Source: Corella eumyota
Taxonomy: Eukaryota > Chordata > Ascidiacea > Phlebobranchia > Corellidae
Assembly: GCA_963082875.1 (NCBI GenBank)
Contig: OY720097.1
Coordinates: forward strand, 12,408,501-12,472,500
Length of the DNA stretch: 64,000 bases
Reading direction: 5' to 3'
The notes below the pieces were generated by a model. That model ran no database searches and was not told the origin of the DNA. It worked only from the letters and a program-made list of their open reading frames with translations. The position numbers were made by a program, and so were the translations under genes. Shown piece by piece: positions 49,141 through 61,700 of the stretch. Numbering within the stretch: the first letter of the stretch is position 1; each line of letters opens with the position of its first letter.

Positions 49141-52100
49141 TTATTTATGGCCTTTCTTCATTCGACCTCCGTATGTCCACACTATCTCACGATCAGCAGG
49201 ACATGTGTCCTTGAACAAGGAAACTTCATCAGCTGCCTTAAGATAGCGATGGATTCCTTTAAATTCTTCTGGTATGTGATAGTTTAGCATGTGTTCTCCG
49301 GTAACCTACGATTTAAAAAAAATTTAAATGTGGTTGAAAATAATAAAATATTTAAAATATAATTAAAAGTAAAACAAAATTAGACATTTTAACAACTTGA
49401 AATTTCAGGTTATAAAAAATTAGTTTAAATAATAAAACTTAAAAGAAATTGGTTTAGCTTTTAAAAATGTTTCCTACCCTGATCATGTTTAATTTTGGTA
49501 GCATATTGCAGTCAGCAATAGTCATCTTGTCACCATCAATAAACGGACGTTGTGACACTTGTGCCTCATCACTGTCATCACCCTCATCTATTTCATCATC
49601 AAGGGGCTCGTTAAGGTAATCATTAAGTACTTTTAGAGACTTGTTTAGAGCATTTTCGTGTTCTGTGGTCAAATATAACATTGTAACAAATCAAGGTTAG
49701 TTTATAATTTAATAAGTTAATAATTTTACATTTAATAATTTTACAAAAATTTGTGTTGATATGTTGTTAATTCTAGCTAAATTAATACATTAGTTTAGAA
49801 AGATTATGCAAACTGTGACAATGAAACAAAATCTTACGTTTAAATTTGGGGTCATTCTTGTTTCCATTAAATTTAACAAAGCGAGAAAATTTCAAGAAAA
49901 TGTCCTGCCCAATGGTCTTGCTTTGGTTGTGTTTGCATGCAAGAATGGGGTAGCGTGGGGGTGACAATTCCTCATCGATGTATTGTTCACATTTTTGAAC
50001 GTCTGTCAACACCTCCTGGTTAAACAACAGAAAGGGTGGAGAACTACCGCTTGCAAGTTCTTCCATAACTTTTGGTTTTCTTAAAATTAACAACATTTTT
50101 TTAATGAACAACAAATGAAATGGTTATGTTCCACATTCAATTTAGTATTTAAAACAATTTAAAATGCATACAGTACAAAATATGGTGTGTGTTATGTTAA
50201 AAATAGGACAATATTTAATAAGAAATCAGTTAAAGGCTTTAGTGCCAATAGCCTTGAAATCAAATTCAGTAGGAGATTGAAAAAATAAAATTTACATTTA
50301 CAAGCATTTGAATTTAAAATGATTTAATACAAAAAGACAATAAAAAGCAATATTTAAAAAGAAAATTTCAATATTTGAAAAAAAATCATTCTTAAGAGTA
50401 ATTTTATTGACTATTTAAAACAATATTATATCTTACGAGGTCTTATCCACCGTAGTTACGTTAAAAACTACACCTTTCAGCCACAACATCATAAACAATC
50501 GCTGGGAAAAGGGACAGCAGCCAATACATTCCTTATCAGAACCAGCCTAAAATATCAAATAAAAGATTACACATTTTAGAGGAAGTGACTAATATGTTTG
50601 TTTTAGATTTATTGTTTAACAGGCATTAGTGTTATCGTCTGTATATGTTAAGTAATTACTCAGATACATATAATAAATATTAAGTATATACTAACTTTAA
50701 TTATTTATATATTACTTTTACAAAACTAAATAATAAAAAGAAGTGGTTTAGTAATAAAACAATGTTTATTAGTGTTAACAGTCAATTGCAAACAACACAA
50801 TTCCTACATGCAAACATAAATAAAGTTCAATGCAACCTTATAACTATTGTTTTTAAAATAATTTGTATTTTTTTTGCAAGTTTTATGGTAAAATAAAATT
50901 TTCTACTTTTTTATATGCTTAAATTATAAAATAGAAAAAAAACTAAAATGTTTTTTGTTTGCATTTAAAAGATATTTTATACTTCTATCCAACTGGTGGT
51001 GTGTGTACATTACTTTACACAAACAGCATGAATGGCTATTAAAAACGAGAGAACAAATAACATTTGAGATTATATTCACACTCGATTTAAACCCATTATA
51101 AAAAAGGCCATAGCTTAGTTTTTGGACATGTTTAGCCCTGTGTCAACATTAAGTAACCTCGAAATAGGAGAGAGGTCGACTATATAAGCTCAATTTCCAA
51201 GTTTAGACACAACATTTACAATGTTGGAATTTCAGCGAACGAATTAACCGTACGCGGTTTAGTGTTTGTATAATTAGGTGGGGTGATAAAGAAATACTTG
51301 ATACGGTTTTACCACATCAAGCACATTTCGGGCTAATTTCAACACTTAACAATTTCACTTTGTTATATTTAATTAAAATGGCGTTTAACAAAAAACTGGG
51401 AAATTGTTGCTGATAATAAAGAAAGTAAAGAGTGATATATAAGCTGACATAACAAGCACAAAATAAAAAATTAAATTTTAACACCTACATCTTTAGTAGG
51501 ACGAAAAGTCTTTCTATTTTTAACACATTACAATATTATATTTCATTTACGCGGTATTAAGAAACTAACTAGCAGCTATTACGCCCTTCAAAAAAACAAG
51601 GTGATGACGTCACTTGTTATTACGACAAAGAATTTAGTCACGACGGTACGCTACACTGACCGCAAAAAAGCTCAGTTTTAAAGCTAATTTAACTTAAACT
51701 AAAGCAAAACAGACTATAAATATGCTTATAAAGTCACACTTTACTAAGATTATCCAATCCAATAATGTAACATTGTTTTGCAATCATAATCTAAATTTAA
51801 CAAATTGTTAAGAACGTGCAGCCCATAAAATTTTATTTTTATTTACGATATCTAGTAAATTTTTGTGTGATTTATCGCATAATAAAATTATTTAATTAAA
51901 GCTCTCATCTTAAATTAGGATCTGCGCACAACACACACAATTTTAAGTAAAAAGTTTAAAAGCATTTTTGTTTTAAATTGAATATTTACATTTGTCAATT
52001 TCAAAAATATGTGTATACAATTGTTTTTGTTTTATTATTGTAACATTACTACTTTAATAATAGTGTAGCATAGCATAGATCTAATTGCGTTATCGCATGA

Positions 52101-54144
52101 GATACAGCATGTAGTCACATTAATTATTTATTAGGTCATAAAAAAAGACTGATAAAGTAATCGAATGCGGAAAGAGTGGCTAGCAGCCTACATGCTTAAG
52201 ACAATATGTAAAAATCTCCCTTTTTTTCAGAATAGTAAGCGTTGTAATAATTAACATATTTAAAACTTATATAATCGGTTCCAAAAAATAAATTCGTGAA
52301 ATTATATTTATCTAATGCTGTATCCCAAAAATTGAGCAAAGTTTGTATTATATCTGATTGGATAATACACCTTTTTAGTTGCTGATTTTGTGTATGCTGA
52401 TATAGTTACGCAGTGTTATTTTCCTGTGGGATGAAACATACAACCTACGTCATCAAAATGTGATAAATAATTTTATTACTAATAGTGCTCTTTCGATATA
52501 CTGTAAATTGCAATGCAACATAATGCAGCTTTGTCCTACATATGTAGAGGCCATAACGTAACGAACAGCATATTTGAATTCTTTTTTGGTGTTTTTTTTT
52601 CGTAAACAGCAAATAAAATACCACATACATTTTCAACTACAAAACAAGCTGGCGAAAATGCGTTGTAAAGCCTTTAAAATCCCTTGAGAACGACTTTTGG
52701 GAATTCCAAACCCATGCACAACCAAGGTCAAAATTACCTTATTAAATCAAACACAAAGACAATAAGGTTGTAGATAAAGGGTTGAGTAAGTCAAGACTAT
52801 TAAACCATTGACTGAAAATCAATACGCATCAAGAAGTCATTTTAAATTCAATCACTCAGCTGGGTTAGTAAATTTTAAATATTTCCAAGTCATCAACAAC
52901 TAGCAAGTAGTGATAATACATATCGCGTATCCGGTTAAAATGCCAAACGACAGCGATAACAGGGTAATAAAAGCAGAATGCCATAAAAGTCTGGGTATTT
53001 AAAATTTTAACTTTTGCATGAAGACAAAGAAAATGATAATGTTTCAAACATAGGTGAAGTATTAACAAATTCTTGATATTGTGTAGCATATAAAATATAC
53101 ATACTAAAGACAAGTTTACATTTAAAGCGTTGGTTTACAATTGTAATCTGAAACATTTTTTACTCCAAAATTCCCCAGTTAACTGTCAAAGATCTGCAAA
53201 ACTTCAAGTTGGAAATGTTGCTTATGACAAAACTCATACCATAGTGTTTTTTCAATCCACAAAACTCCCCTTTAAAACAATTTAAAGTACACTTGATAAA
53301 CAACAGAAGTCAGTATATTAGTTTATTACATAGCAACCCAACAAAAACTTTTCAGCGGTTAGCAAGAGACAGAGAGTAACGAAAAACAAACATTCCGAAC
53401 GAACAGCCTAGAAAAGACTGGAAAAATATTTTTCAAGATAACAAATTTTAAAGCCTTATTGTTTTTAAAGTTAGTTGTTTAGGCTTAAAACAACAAGCAC
53501 GCATGTTTTGTTTATATGTTTCCTTTTTAATAAAACAAAAAAGAGCTATATATATAGGAACAGAATTGCGGGCTAAAACCTATAGAATTCTGAGCAAAAC
53601 TCACAATAAAATCCAGAGAATGCTAACTAATAAAAGAAATATTTGCTTAATAAGGAATTTCGGTAATACGTACGGTGGATAACTGACCACTCAAAATAAA
53701 TAGTGAAAAAAGCCGCGCCCACTGCGCAACTAACAATTAAGTAAACAAATTTTGCGTTCTGCTCTATATCTGCTATGACTGTGCTTTAAATTAGGTTAAG
53801 TTAATTAAAAAAACTTGCACATATGTTACCACGCAAATTTATGACCCTTTTGCTCACCTTTACCTAAATTAATTTACTAATTTGTTAAAAAAAACGGTTA
53901 CTTATCTAAATGTGAGTCTGTACAGATTTTAAACGACATGTGAAAAGCATGTTCTTTAAAACAAGCTTAACAAATCAATTTTGAACTTCGTAACAAATTT
54001 AACAACTTAAAATTCCACAATTTTGCAACAGTAATAAAAATCCAATACCTTTACGAATAAATTAATGACATGTTTTCTTTCAGAAGCTTCTGGTTCCGGT
54101 GCATGTGGGGGAACCACTTCACGTGAATGATCTTCTTGTGACAT
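49141..54144 (-). CDS. CLIC: Chloride intracellular channel protein, short isoform
   Basis: Five exons in transcription order: 54144-54049, 50546-50437, 50079-49838, 49662-49478 and 49305-49141, giving 265 aa, near the usual CLIC length. CLICs are glutathione-transferase-like proteins. They occur in soluble and membrane-associated forms and are linked to redox-dependent ion conductance and to apical cytoskeleton and tube formation. The first exon gives an acidic leader ending INLFVK. The next supplies [18 protein letters not shown]...[12 protein letters not shown], with the glutaredoxin-like CPFS site (Cys43). The C-terminal helical domain contains the foot-loop acidic run [15 protein letters not shown], then [18 protein letters not shown] and the final [10 protein letters not shown] block. 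The enzyme site reads C-C-P-F-S where vertebrates have N-C-P-F-S. It resembles vertebrate CLIC4/5/6 most, but orthology to one of them is not expected in a tunicate. Confidence 0.93.
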
Positions 54145-57100
54145 AATTTAACAAAAAATGTACTATATATTCCAAAGGTAATTGTTTGACCTAGTTTTGA
54201 GCTCTTAAAAATATGAAAACGTGATTTTTTTAAAAACTAAAATTAATTCTGCTGATATAACACATAACCTTTTAGACCAGACAAATTGTTTCACTTTTTT
54301 AAATTTTTTTTTGTAAGAAAAGTAACTAATTGTCCTGATGGCTTGCTGCAAAACATGCTTGAGCTTTAAAGTCTAGTGAATTATTAAAATGCCTTGAAAA
54401 CTGACAAAGCATTTTGTTTACATTTCAAAAAGGAAATACATGAAAAAACTTTTACGCTAATTGCTGACATTTTCAAATTGTTCAGATTTAGAAAAAAAAC
54501 TGTACAAAATTGTGCCCACCCTTTCTTTATACCAATTTTTCCTCCGTTTTATCGTTTAGTAAGCTTTCTATTAGAACAGTACAATAACGCAATGTTCATT
54601 GAATTTAAATTCTACATTTTCAACTAAAATAAGGTTAAAAATCTATTAGTCCGAATTTCGTACTTCGCTTCACTGCCTATACGGTAACTTGATGCTGGCC
54701 ATTTTTACGTAATTACTGGTTTTCTGCTATAATTTTCCTACGCATAACTTCATTGCTTGTGAGTTTACAATACTCTTGAACACATTTTTGCCTGCTATCT
54801 AATTATTTTACGCCTAAGGCTACGATGCTTGTTATAAACCGATATAGAAGTATAGGTGCGCAAGCGAACATATTTTGCCGCGCAACAAAAATTAAATTAT
54901 GACCTCACAGAGCAGAATGTTCAGCATTATAAAGTATTTTACACGAGAAACAGTCAAAAAAATATTTGCACTGACAACTAAATGGACCTTGACTGAACCG
55001 GTAATTGCTTCCTGACAGTCGACAATGTGGCACATAGGCGCGATTTTATGCTAAAAACGAATTAACTGAGGTTTTAAGTCATGACCAAAGCTTAGCCCGA
55101 CGAACAGTTACAATTTATAGACCTGCTAAAATTAAGTTACTAAATACAGCTTCTTTCAAGTACCTAATTTAGCGTGATATTAATTCAAAGAAGTTTAGTG
55201 TGCGAGTTAGTCGTCGCAGTATTGGATGAAAGGCGTATATTTTAAAATATTGGTAAATTATTAAGCCGGGCGATGTCACTATTTGCTGACATTACGCGGA
55301 GAAGAAAAGAAATGTGATGTTTAACATGATTAATCATGTAAAAAGACCAATAAAAAGTCGCAATCAAGATGAATAGGTCTCCATTTATCTCAACAACAAC
55401 CAAAAAATCAATAAGGTAAGAGTCCATATTTAAATTATTCATAAAACTTATATATTACTTAGTTTTATTTGTTTCTAGAGTAAAATTATGTTGTGCCTTA
55501 TATTTATTAAAGGTTTAACTAAGGTTCGTAATGCGTAATAAGACAACGCCTAAAAGATTGCGCGCACTGTCGTAAATCTATTATTTAGCAACCTTTAGTA
55601 AACAGGAAAATTACGTTAGCGAATACCTATTTGCAACCACTGGCGTCGATCCTGGGGGTGCATGCACCCCCACTTTTAATTTTATCAAGTGCTGAATATG
55701 TGTGGCACCCCTAGAATATTTGCAAAATTTTGCATTTTTGGTGTAAAAACGGATAGTTATATACGCGATCTAAAAAATTTCACGATAATAAATACTTGGA
55801 ATGTCGCCAAGTACTTAACAAATGTTAATCAAAATGGCATTTTCTGCGTGCCACGTTGTAGATTGTGTAAAACTGGAATTATTGCGAAACAAATAACGAT
55901 TGTATGGTGCCTTATTTTACGTAATAATTGTACTTCCGTTGGTTAAAAACCAACGTGGTCTGCTATCGTTGCGAACATTAAGATTAAGACTATTTAGAGT
56001 CTATTTTAGAAAAGCTAAACCAATTATGAGCACTTTAAAACGTTTTTTTTTTAGAAAATACGTTACTTTTTTTGGCACCCTTAACATTAGTAAAAAAAAT
56101 TTTTGGATCGACGCCCATGTTTGCAACCCGTCTATCTTCTCGCCCAGTTTTACAAATTCGCTAAAATTCAGCAATTACTGTTATTATGGGCCCACTGTTT
56201 TTTTGTTATAATAGAAAAACTTAACTATTTAAGTCCACAAATTTATAACACAAAAGCATCAAACAGAGTATGAAAAGATAACAATAAAACGTAGTATTTC
56301 GGAGTATTGTTATACTAAGTACGTCTTTGCCACTCTAATTTTCGTTTACTTTTATTCTTTACTTAACAGTAAAACCACAATTGTTAAAAGCTTTTAGCTT
56401 ATAGATTTTTATATTAAAGAAGTATGCAACACATGATCCCTTATAAATAAACATTAAAATTTGTAATTCAAAGACCCACTCTTAATTATAATCTTTGAAA
56501 ATGTAAGTGTAATACTAATAATTATTAAATACAAACAATATTATAAATCTAGTAACACTAATCTAAAAGAGGTGCATACAATTTCATATAATATGTTTTA
56601 GCAGTATTTTAACCCTGGTTAAAAAAAAACTTGAAATATAGTTAGTATATGTGCATTTGATATTATTCTAGCCTAAATATATAACAATTGATGATGTAAT
56701 TTAAGATATTAAAATGTATTTTAAATTCATGCAACTTACCTTTACAAATAGTGTAATATAAGCCTCTTTTTTACCATTAGCGTCTGCATCGCCATTTACC
56801 ACTTTGTTGCTTTTGTCCACGGATTTTGACTATTTCAAGCATGCAAAAATAAAATAAAAAAATAAAAAATAAATAACTAAAAAGTACAATCACTTTATTT
56901 GTACTCAATATAAATTAGCCTTTTTCAGATTGGAATAAAATCATAAAAAAAAATAAAAATAATAGTTTTTTTGGCAGTTTCACCTAATTTCAAAGTTTTG
57001 TTGCATTCTTGTTCTATTTAAAACAAAAGTGGTACAGGTAAAAATATGGCAATTTTGTTTTTAACAAAAAAAAATCCTCCAAAACAGTTTTTTACACCGT

Positions 57101-58796
57101 AGGCAACTAAAATCAATGTTAGTTAACTTAAATTTGGTTTTTAACAAAAATCGCAAAACAAAGGGGCAAGCCTAAACCTTAACAAAAAGAAAGGCTCGCT
57201 TTTCGGTTTCAATGCCTTCTTCATTAAATGTTCTGATTTCATTTTCAGTACATTCCTCTTCCTATTTATGCAATCGCAAACTAATTTAAGTATATATAAT
57301 AAATTTCGGATTTTTTTCTTAAACGCATTTTAGTTATATACCTTATTTTTTATACTATAAGGTAGTTATATCTTTAAACTGTATTTTTTTGTTAGAAGTG
57401 TCAAAAAAATAAACGACAAAGATAATATTTATGAGTTTATGTGACCCTTGGAAACTAAAAAAACAAAAGTGAAACACGTTAAATATAATATTAATTTTCT
57501 TACGTCATCTGTTTTTAGATGCTTGACACCATCTACAATTTGGTCTGCCATGCTGCCCAATGATCGTGTGCTGCTTTGATCTGATTGGTTACCGTCTTTT
57601 GCACTCGCTTCAGATGTTACCGACTCTTGATCGAAGTCGTATTTGTGCTCTTCTGGGGGAGGGGGTAATTGTGGTGGAGTCTCCTCGTAATGATGAAGAT
57701 AATCTTGGTCTTCAGTCTGATAATGGTTTTCTTCTGAATTTAGGTCAACGTCATCAACCGAACTAATTCCCTGTTTAACAGAGATTAAAAAAAAATAAAA
57801 AGTGGTTAATTTTTACACTTATTTAGTTTATTAAATAAGTTTATGTATGGCATGTAATTGACCTGACCCTTTATTTTTTTTATTAAAACGTATAGCTATT
57901 TCCTTAATAAATTAACAGCATAATGCAGTGTCTGTCTGTTAATTTAAAAAGCTTATTGTTTATTGCAATACAACAATAGTAAAATAAATCCCTTATATTG
58001 ATATTTAATTGGCCTGTTTATAATATTACAGACTTTAAAATCCTATTACATCAGTTTTAACTAAAAACCCTTGCAAGTTATGCAAATTTGCAACCATTTA
58101 CTTGAGAAAATAATTTCCTTTTTCTTATTACTCTCGTTTGTGAGAGAAGTAGAAAAAAATGCCATCTTGCTATTTTATCCTCTTTTTTAAAACTTTTAAA
58201 TTCGCCAAAAAAAACATTATTTAATTTATATACTTTTGTTTCTCTTCTTTTAATTTAAAATTTATTTAAAACATTTGAAATTTTTAAAGAAACACTATTT
58301 TTTCCCTAATAACCTTTAAACTAAATAATTACAAATTTACACAGTTTAATCGTTGCTACTAGTTAAAAGTATTACATTAAATTGATAACTAGAGCATGTT
58401 TGTAGTAATTGTAACAAAAAAAGTTTTCAAGTGTTTAAATTGAAGGCTGAAGTACGTAAAGTTTTTACTAAGCTATCATATATGATCTAAAATCATTACC
58501 GACTTGTGTAGGAATATATTTAAAAATATGAAAAGATATTGTCTTAATTGATAAAAGAAATTTACAAAACAATAAACTAATAACTAAAGTTTAGTTTTTA
58601 TAAAGTTTGTTAAAGAAAATTCTTAAAAAAATTTGTATTTATTGCTAACTGATACAATAGCACCACTAGTGGTTTATTAATTACCGTGACTGATGACCAT
58701 TACTCTTGGTCATTAAAAACGGTTTTACCAAATACATATGAACTACAAACTTACATTTTCTGCTGGAAGATCGTAAATGTGTTCCTCTTCATCCAT
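49141..58796 (-). CDS. CLIC: Chloride intracellular channel protein, long isoform(s)
   Basis: An upstream start yields the exons 58796-58755 and 57770-57504. These are followed by either 57261-57178 or 56829-56740, then the four common exons (50546-50437, 50079-49838, 49662-49478, 49305-49141). All joins are phase 0, giving 364 or 366 aa. The extension is acidic and rich in Tyr: [24 protein letters not shown], a proline run [16 protein letters not shown], then a Ser-rich part. Human CLIC5B likewise has a long Tyr/Glu-rich N-terminus with YEVP-type motifs before the CLIC fold. Either alternative exon ends in LFVK, exactly as the first exon of the short isoform does. The splice choices are inferred from sequence signals, not transcripts. 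Confidence 0.8.
50547..54048 (-). other. Long CLIC intron
   Basis: 3.5 kb without a recognised exon on either strand. It contains a CRE-type palindrome TGACGTCA at about 51,605-51,612 and otherwise unremarkable AT-rich sequence. Confidence 0.5.
54049..54144 (-). other. CLIC alternative first exon A (short isoform)
   Basis: This exon has its own ATG, 32 codons and a phase 0 end. Its last residues are KHVINLFVK, followed by a gtattg donor. It must have its own promoter within 54,145-56,739. Confidence 0.8.
54145..56739 (-). other. CLIC intron / promoter region of the short isoform
   Basis: Contains a 482-bp hAT-like element (listed separately) and otherwise AT-rich sequence without exons. The promoter of exon A should lie in the first few hundred bases upstream of 54,144. 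Confidence 0.45.
55639..56120. mobile_element. Non-autonomous hAT-like DNA transposon (MITE)
   Basis: A 482-bp element is flanked by a perfect 8-bp target-site duplication TTGCAACC (55,631-55,638 and 56,121-56,128). The ends are inverted repeats: ACTGGCGTCGATCC on the left, against the complement of GGATCGACGCCCATGT on the right. Just inside the left end is a perfect 18- to 20-bp palindrome centred on tgcatgca (55,653-55,672). An 8-bp duplication with short inverted ends is typical of the hAT superfamily. No transposase is encoded. It lies in a CLIC intron. Confidence 0.8.
56740..56829 (-). other. CLIC alternative internal exon B4
   Basis: 30 codons, phase 0 at both ends, with acceptor gaaatag and a strong gtaagt donor. 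It encodes a Lys/Asp/Asn-rich segment ending [11 protein letters not shown], the first beta strand of the CLIC fold. Confidence 0.8.
57178..57261 (-). other. CLIC alternative internal exon B3
   Basis: 28 codons, phase 0 at both ends, with acceptor taaatag and a weaker donor (gtttag). It encodes an acidic segment ending [11 protein letters not shown], parallel to the ends of exons A and B4. Confidence 0.7.
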
Positions 58797-61700
58797 TTTT
58801 AATTACAACTTATTTACAAGATCTCAATCAAAACAATGACTTAACCTGCAAAAGTAATATATCACAGGTCAACTTCAGTACTGCTTAAAAATTTGACCGC
58901 GCATTTATATATTGTTCGGTTGAGTAGAATAAATGATTTTTCGTTTTAAGAGCTTTTAAGTGGACAGCGAAACAACTAGTAATCTCTAGAACTGTGTTTT
59001 TTTTAGAATCAATCCTACGCAACGCTAAGGATACATTTTAGTTTGCAAAGTCAAAAAACAAATAGTTATTCAGGTTTAAGGCGGAATTGAATTAGGGTCC
59101 TGCGAAAAGCAAAACTTAATGACATGGGAACTATTAAAGTCGCAAAAAATAGTTCACTCGCGTTTCTACTAAATAGATGCCAATGCAAACTATGACCCTC
59201 TTTCGACCTAATAGTTTATTAAAATGTCTATAGGCCTACATAATATACTATATTATCAAGGATCGATATCTTTTTTATCCAAAATTGGTAAAAAAATTAT
59301 CACAGATCTTACTTAGCATACCTTATCCAACAGTTTTAATAAAAATGTTTAAAGGTTAGTATATACGCCCCTGTCGTTAATCAGACTATAAACTGGTTAC
59401 AATGAGTTTTCTATTTACTTAAGCATATAAGAAAAAAGAACTTATTGTACTTTCAAAAAAGAGAATAATATTCATTTCAGGGTAAATATATAACGCTATG
59501 TAAACATCACCTGCTACTAAAGTAACGACAAAGGCTTTTTATAGCCACCTAAAGTTTTAAACTTGCTATTTTCTTATTAAGATTTCCTGCCTTACCTATA
59601 CCCAATTAAGCGACACTAGCTTAAACAATGTTGTTATTACTGTACCAAATTAATATTAACTTTTATATCACGGTCCAAATATAATAAAAACATTCATTAA
59701 CAAAAAAGCGAAAGTTTTAACGCATTTAAGATAGAGCACTCAGTGTCGTAGTAGCGTGTAAGGACCATTATACGACTACAAAGTCCTTCAATAAAAAGTG
59801 AGGACATTTACCCTACAGCTCTTTCATTAAAGAGCGTCGTATGTTTGTTAATGATCGGTTAATTATTAATATAGGATTGCGCAAAGACAGCATTATACAA
59901 CGTTTGTGCACACCCATTATTGGACAAGTTGATTTATTCGCATAACTTACAAGAAATAAGAACGCATTTTCTTACGAACCTTATTAGAATTGTATACGAG
60001 CATGTATTGTTATTTAATAAAACATTGTTTTACATAGAAAATTATTTAAATGTGCCACTCAAATATATTATTTGGCTATTAATACAATAATAATGTAAAA
60101 AAAAATTTAATTTGTTTTAATTAACATTATTATTTTTATAATCTAAACTTATATATACACGCTCACATGATAACATTAAAACTTAATCTTTTTACTTGTC
60201 CTTGTAATACTAATTTACATCGAAGTATGACACAAATATTTTATCTGTAGCTAATATCTTAGTTATACATAGTCATGGTGGTAGTTGGTGTCATGTTTGT
60301 TTTACGTTGAAGTACAAATGTGACCTCTAAAGTAAACTAGCTCGGATGGGTAATATAGGTATGTCTAAGACTAATGTATATTATTATAAAAAGCAGTGTT
60401 GTCGTTTACCACTAACTTAATTTCTTAAAAGTAATTACATATTAAATGAATTAATTTTTATAATGTATGACATACCTGGGCTTTGTTTAGATTTAATTAA
60501 AAATTTATAAAAAATAAAGTTCCGCAATATGGCAGTAAAGAGTATTGTTACACAAGTTAAGTTTATACAAGGGATGATGTAATAAAAAAACAAAAATATT
60601 GTCTAAATAACAAAAAATTTAAAATAAATTGATTTTAAAAAACGCTTTAAAAATTAGTAAATTATATTTTTGCTTAATTTGTAATATATTGCCAAACTTC
60701 TGCTTTATATTTTATCTCAACTTATTTAAAAAAAACATTGTAAATATTTATTATTGATACCTACTTAACCTCGCAATCACAACTTAAACATTCTGAAAAA
60801 TGCATTGGTTTGTCTTGATATATAGTAAATAATTGATCTTTAATCCTTTGTCATTTAAAACTAATAATTAACAAATCAATCAAGATTAATCTGCTTACTA
60901 ATGATATACATTAAAGACTATAGTTATGTAATTGAATTACAAAAATTACTACTTGTAATTAAAATTGACAATGCATTAAATAGTATTTGGGTAAACTATA
61001 TAATACTCAATACACATAAAAATAAAATATGTACAAATAAATTCTAAAACTTTTTTACATTAACGTTTATTGGTAAAAACTTTTAAGTATTTATCTCTGT
61101 TTAAAACATGAAATTCAAGTTTACCACGTGCATTTTGCATCTTAAGTCGGAGTCGCTGTTAAAAATCAAAGCTCAAATCTAAACGTGGATAGTTCGGCAA
61201 TTTAGTATAAATAATTTTGACAGCTCAGATTTGTATCATAAATTTAAAAAGGCGCTATACTTAAAAGATATGTTTTATAATATTATTCTTAATATTTTTT
61301 AGATTTTTTTAGTAATCGATTTTTTAATTAGTAACTTTTAGCGGTAATGTCAAATAATTTAAAAGGCCATTTTTTACTTAATAATGTCACATTTAATCTA
61401 CTTTGCCGAGGACAAGTCGTTCCGGGACATTTCCAATACTCAGAACTTTTAAATCTATTTACGTTGGATGTGTGTAAGTTGCCAAACAGTAATCGTCTTA
61501 TTAGGCGACCTACAACCCGGTAACTCTACTTTATGACGTAACAACGAACGGCCAATGAAAAAGGTCGCGATTTCTACGTTTAAATTTTGCCAAAGAAGAG
61601 AAAAATGCGATTATAATCAGATATTAACTACACAGAAGTTATTTTTAATATATTTTGGCTTTAAAAAATTGAATAACACTTGCAAGAAAAATAACTTAAG

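Noticed and set aside
55689-56211. Two open frames of 85 and 103 residues
   Set aside because: They fall largely inside the hAT-like element and show no transposase similarity.
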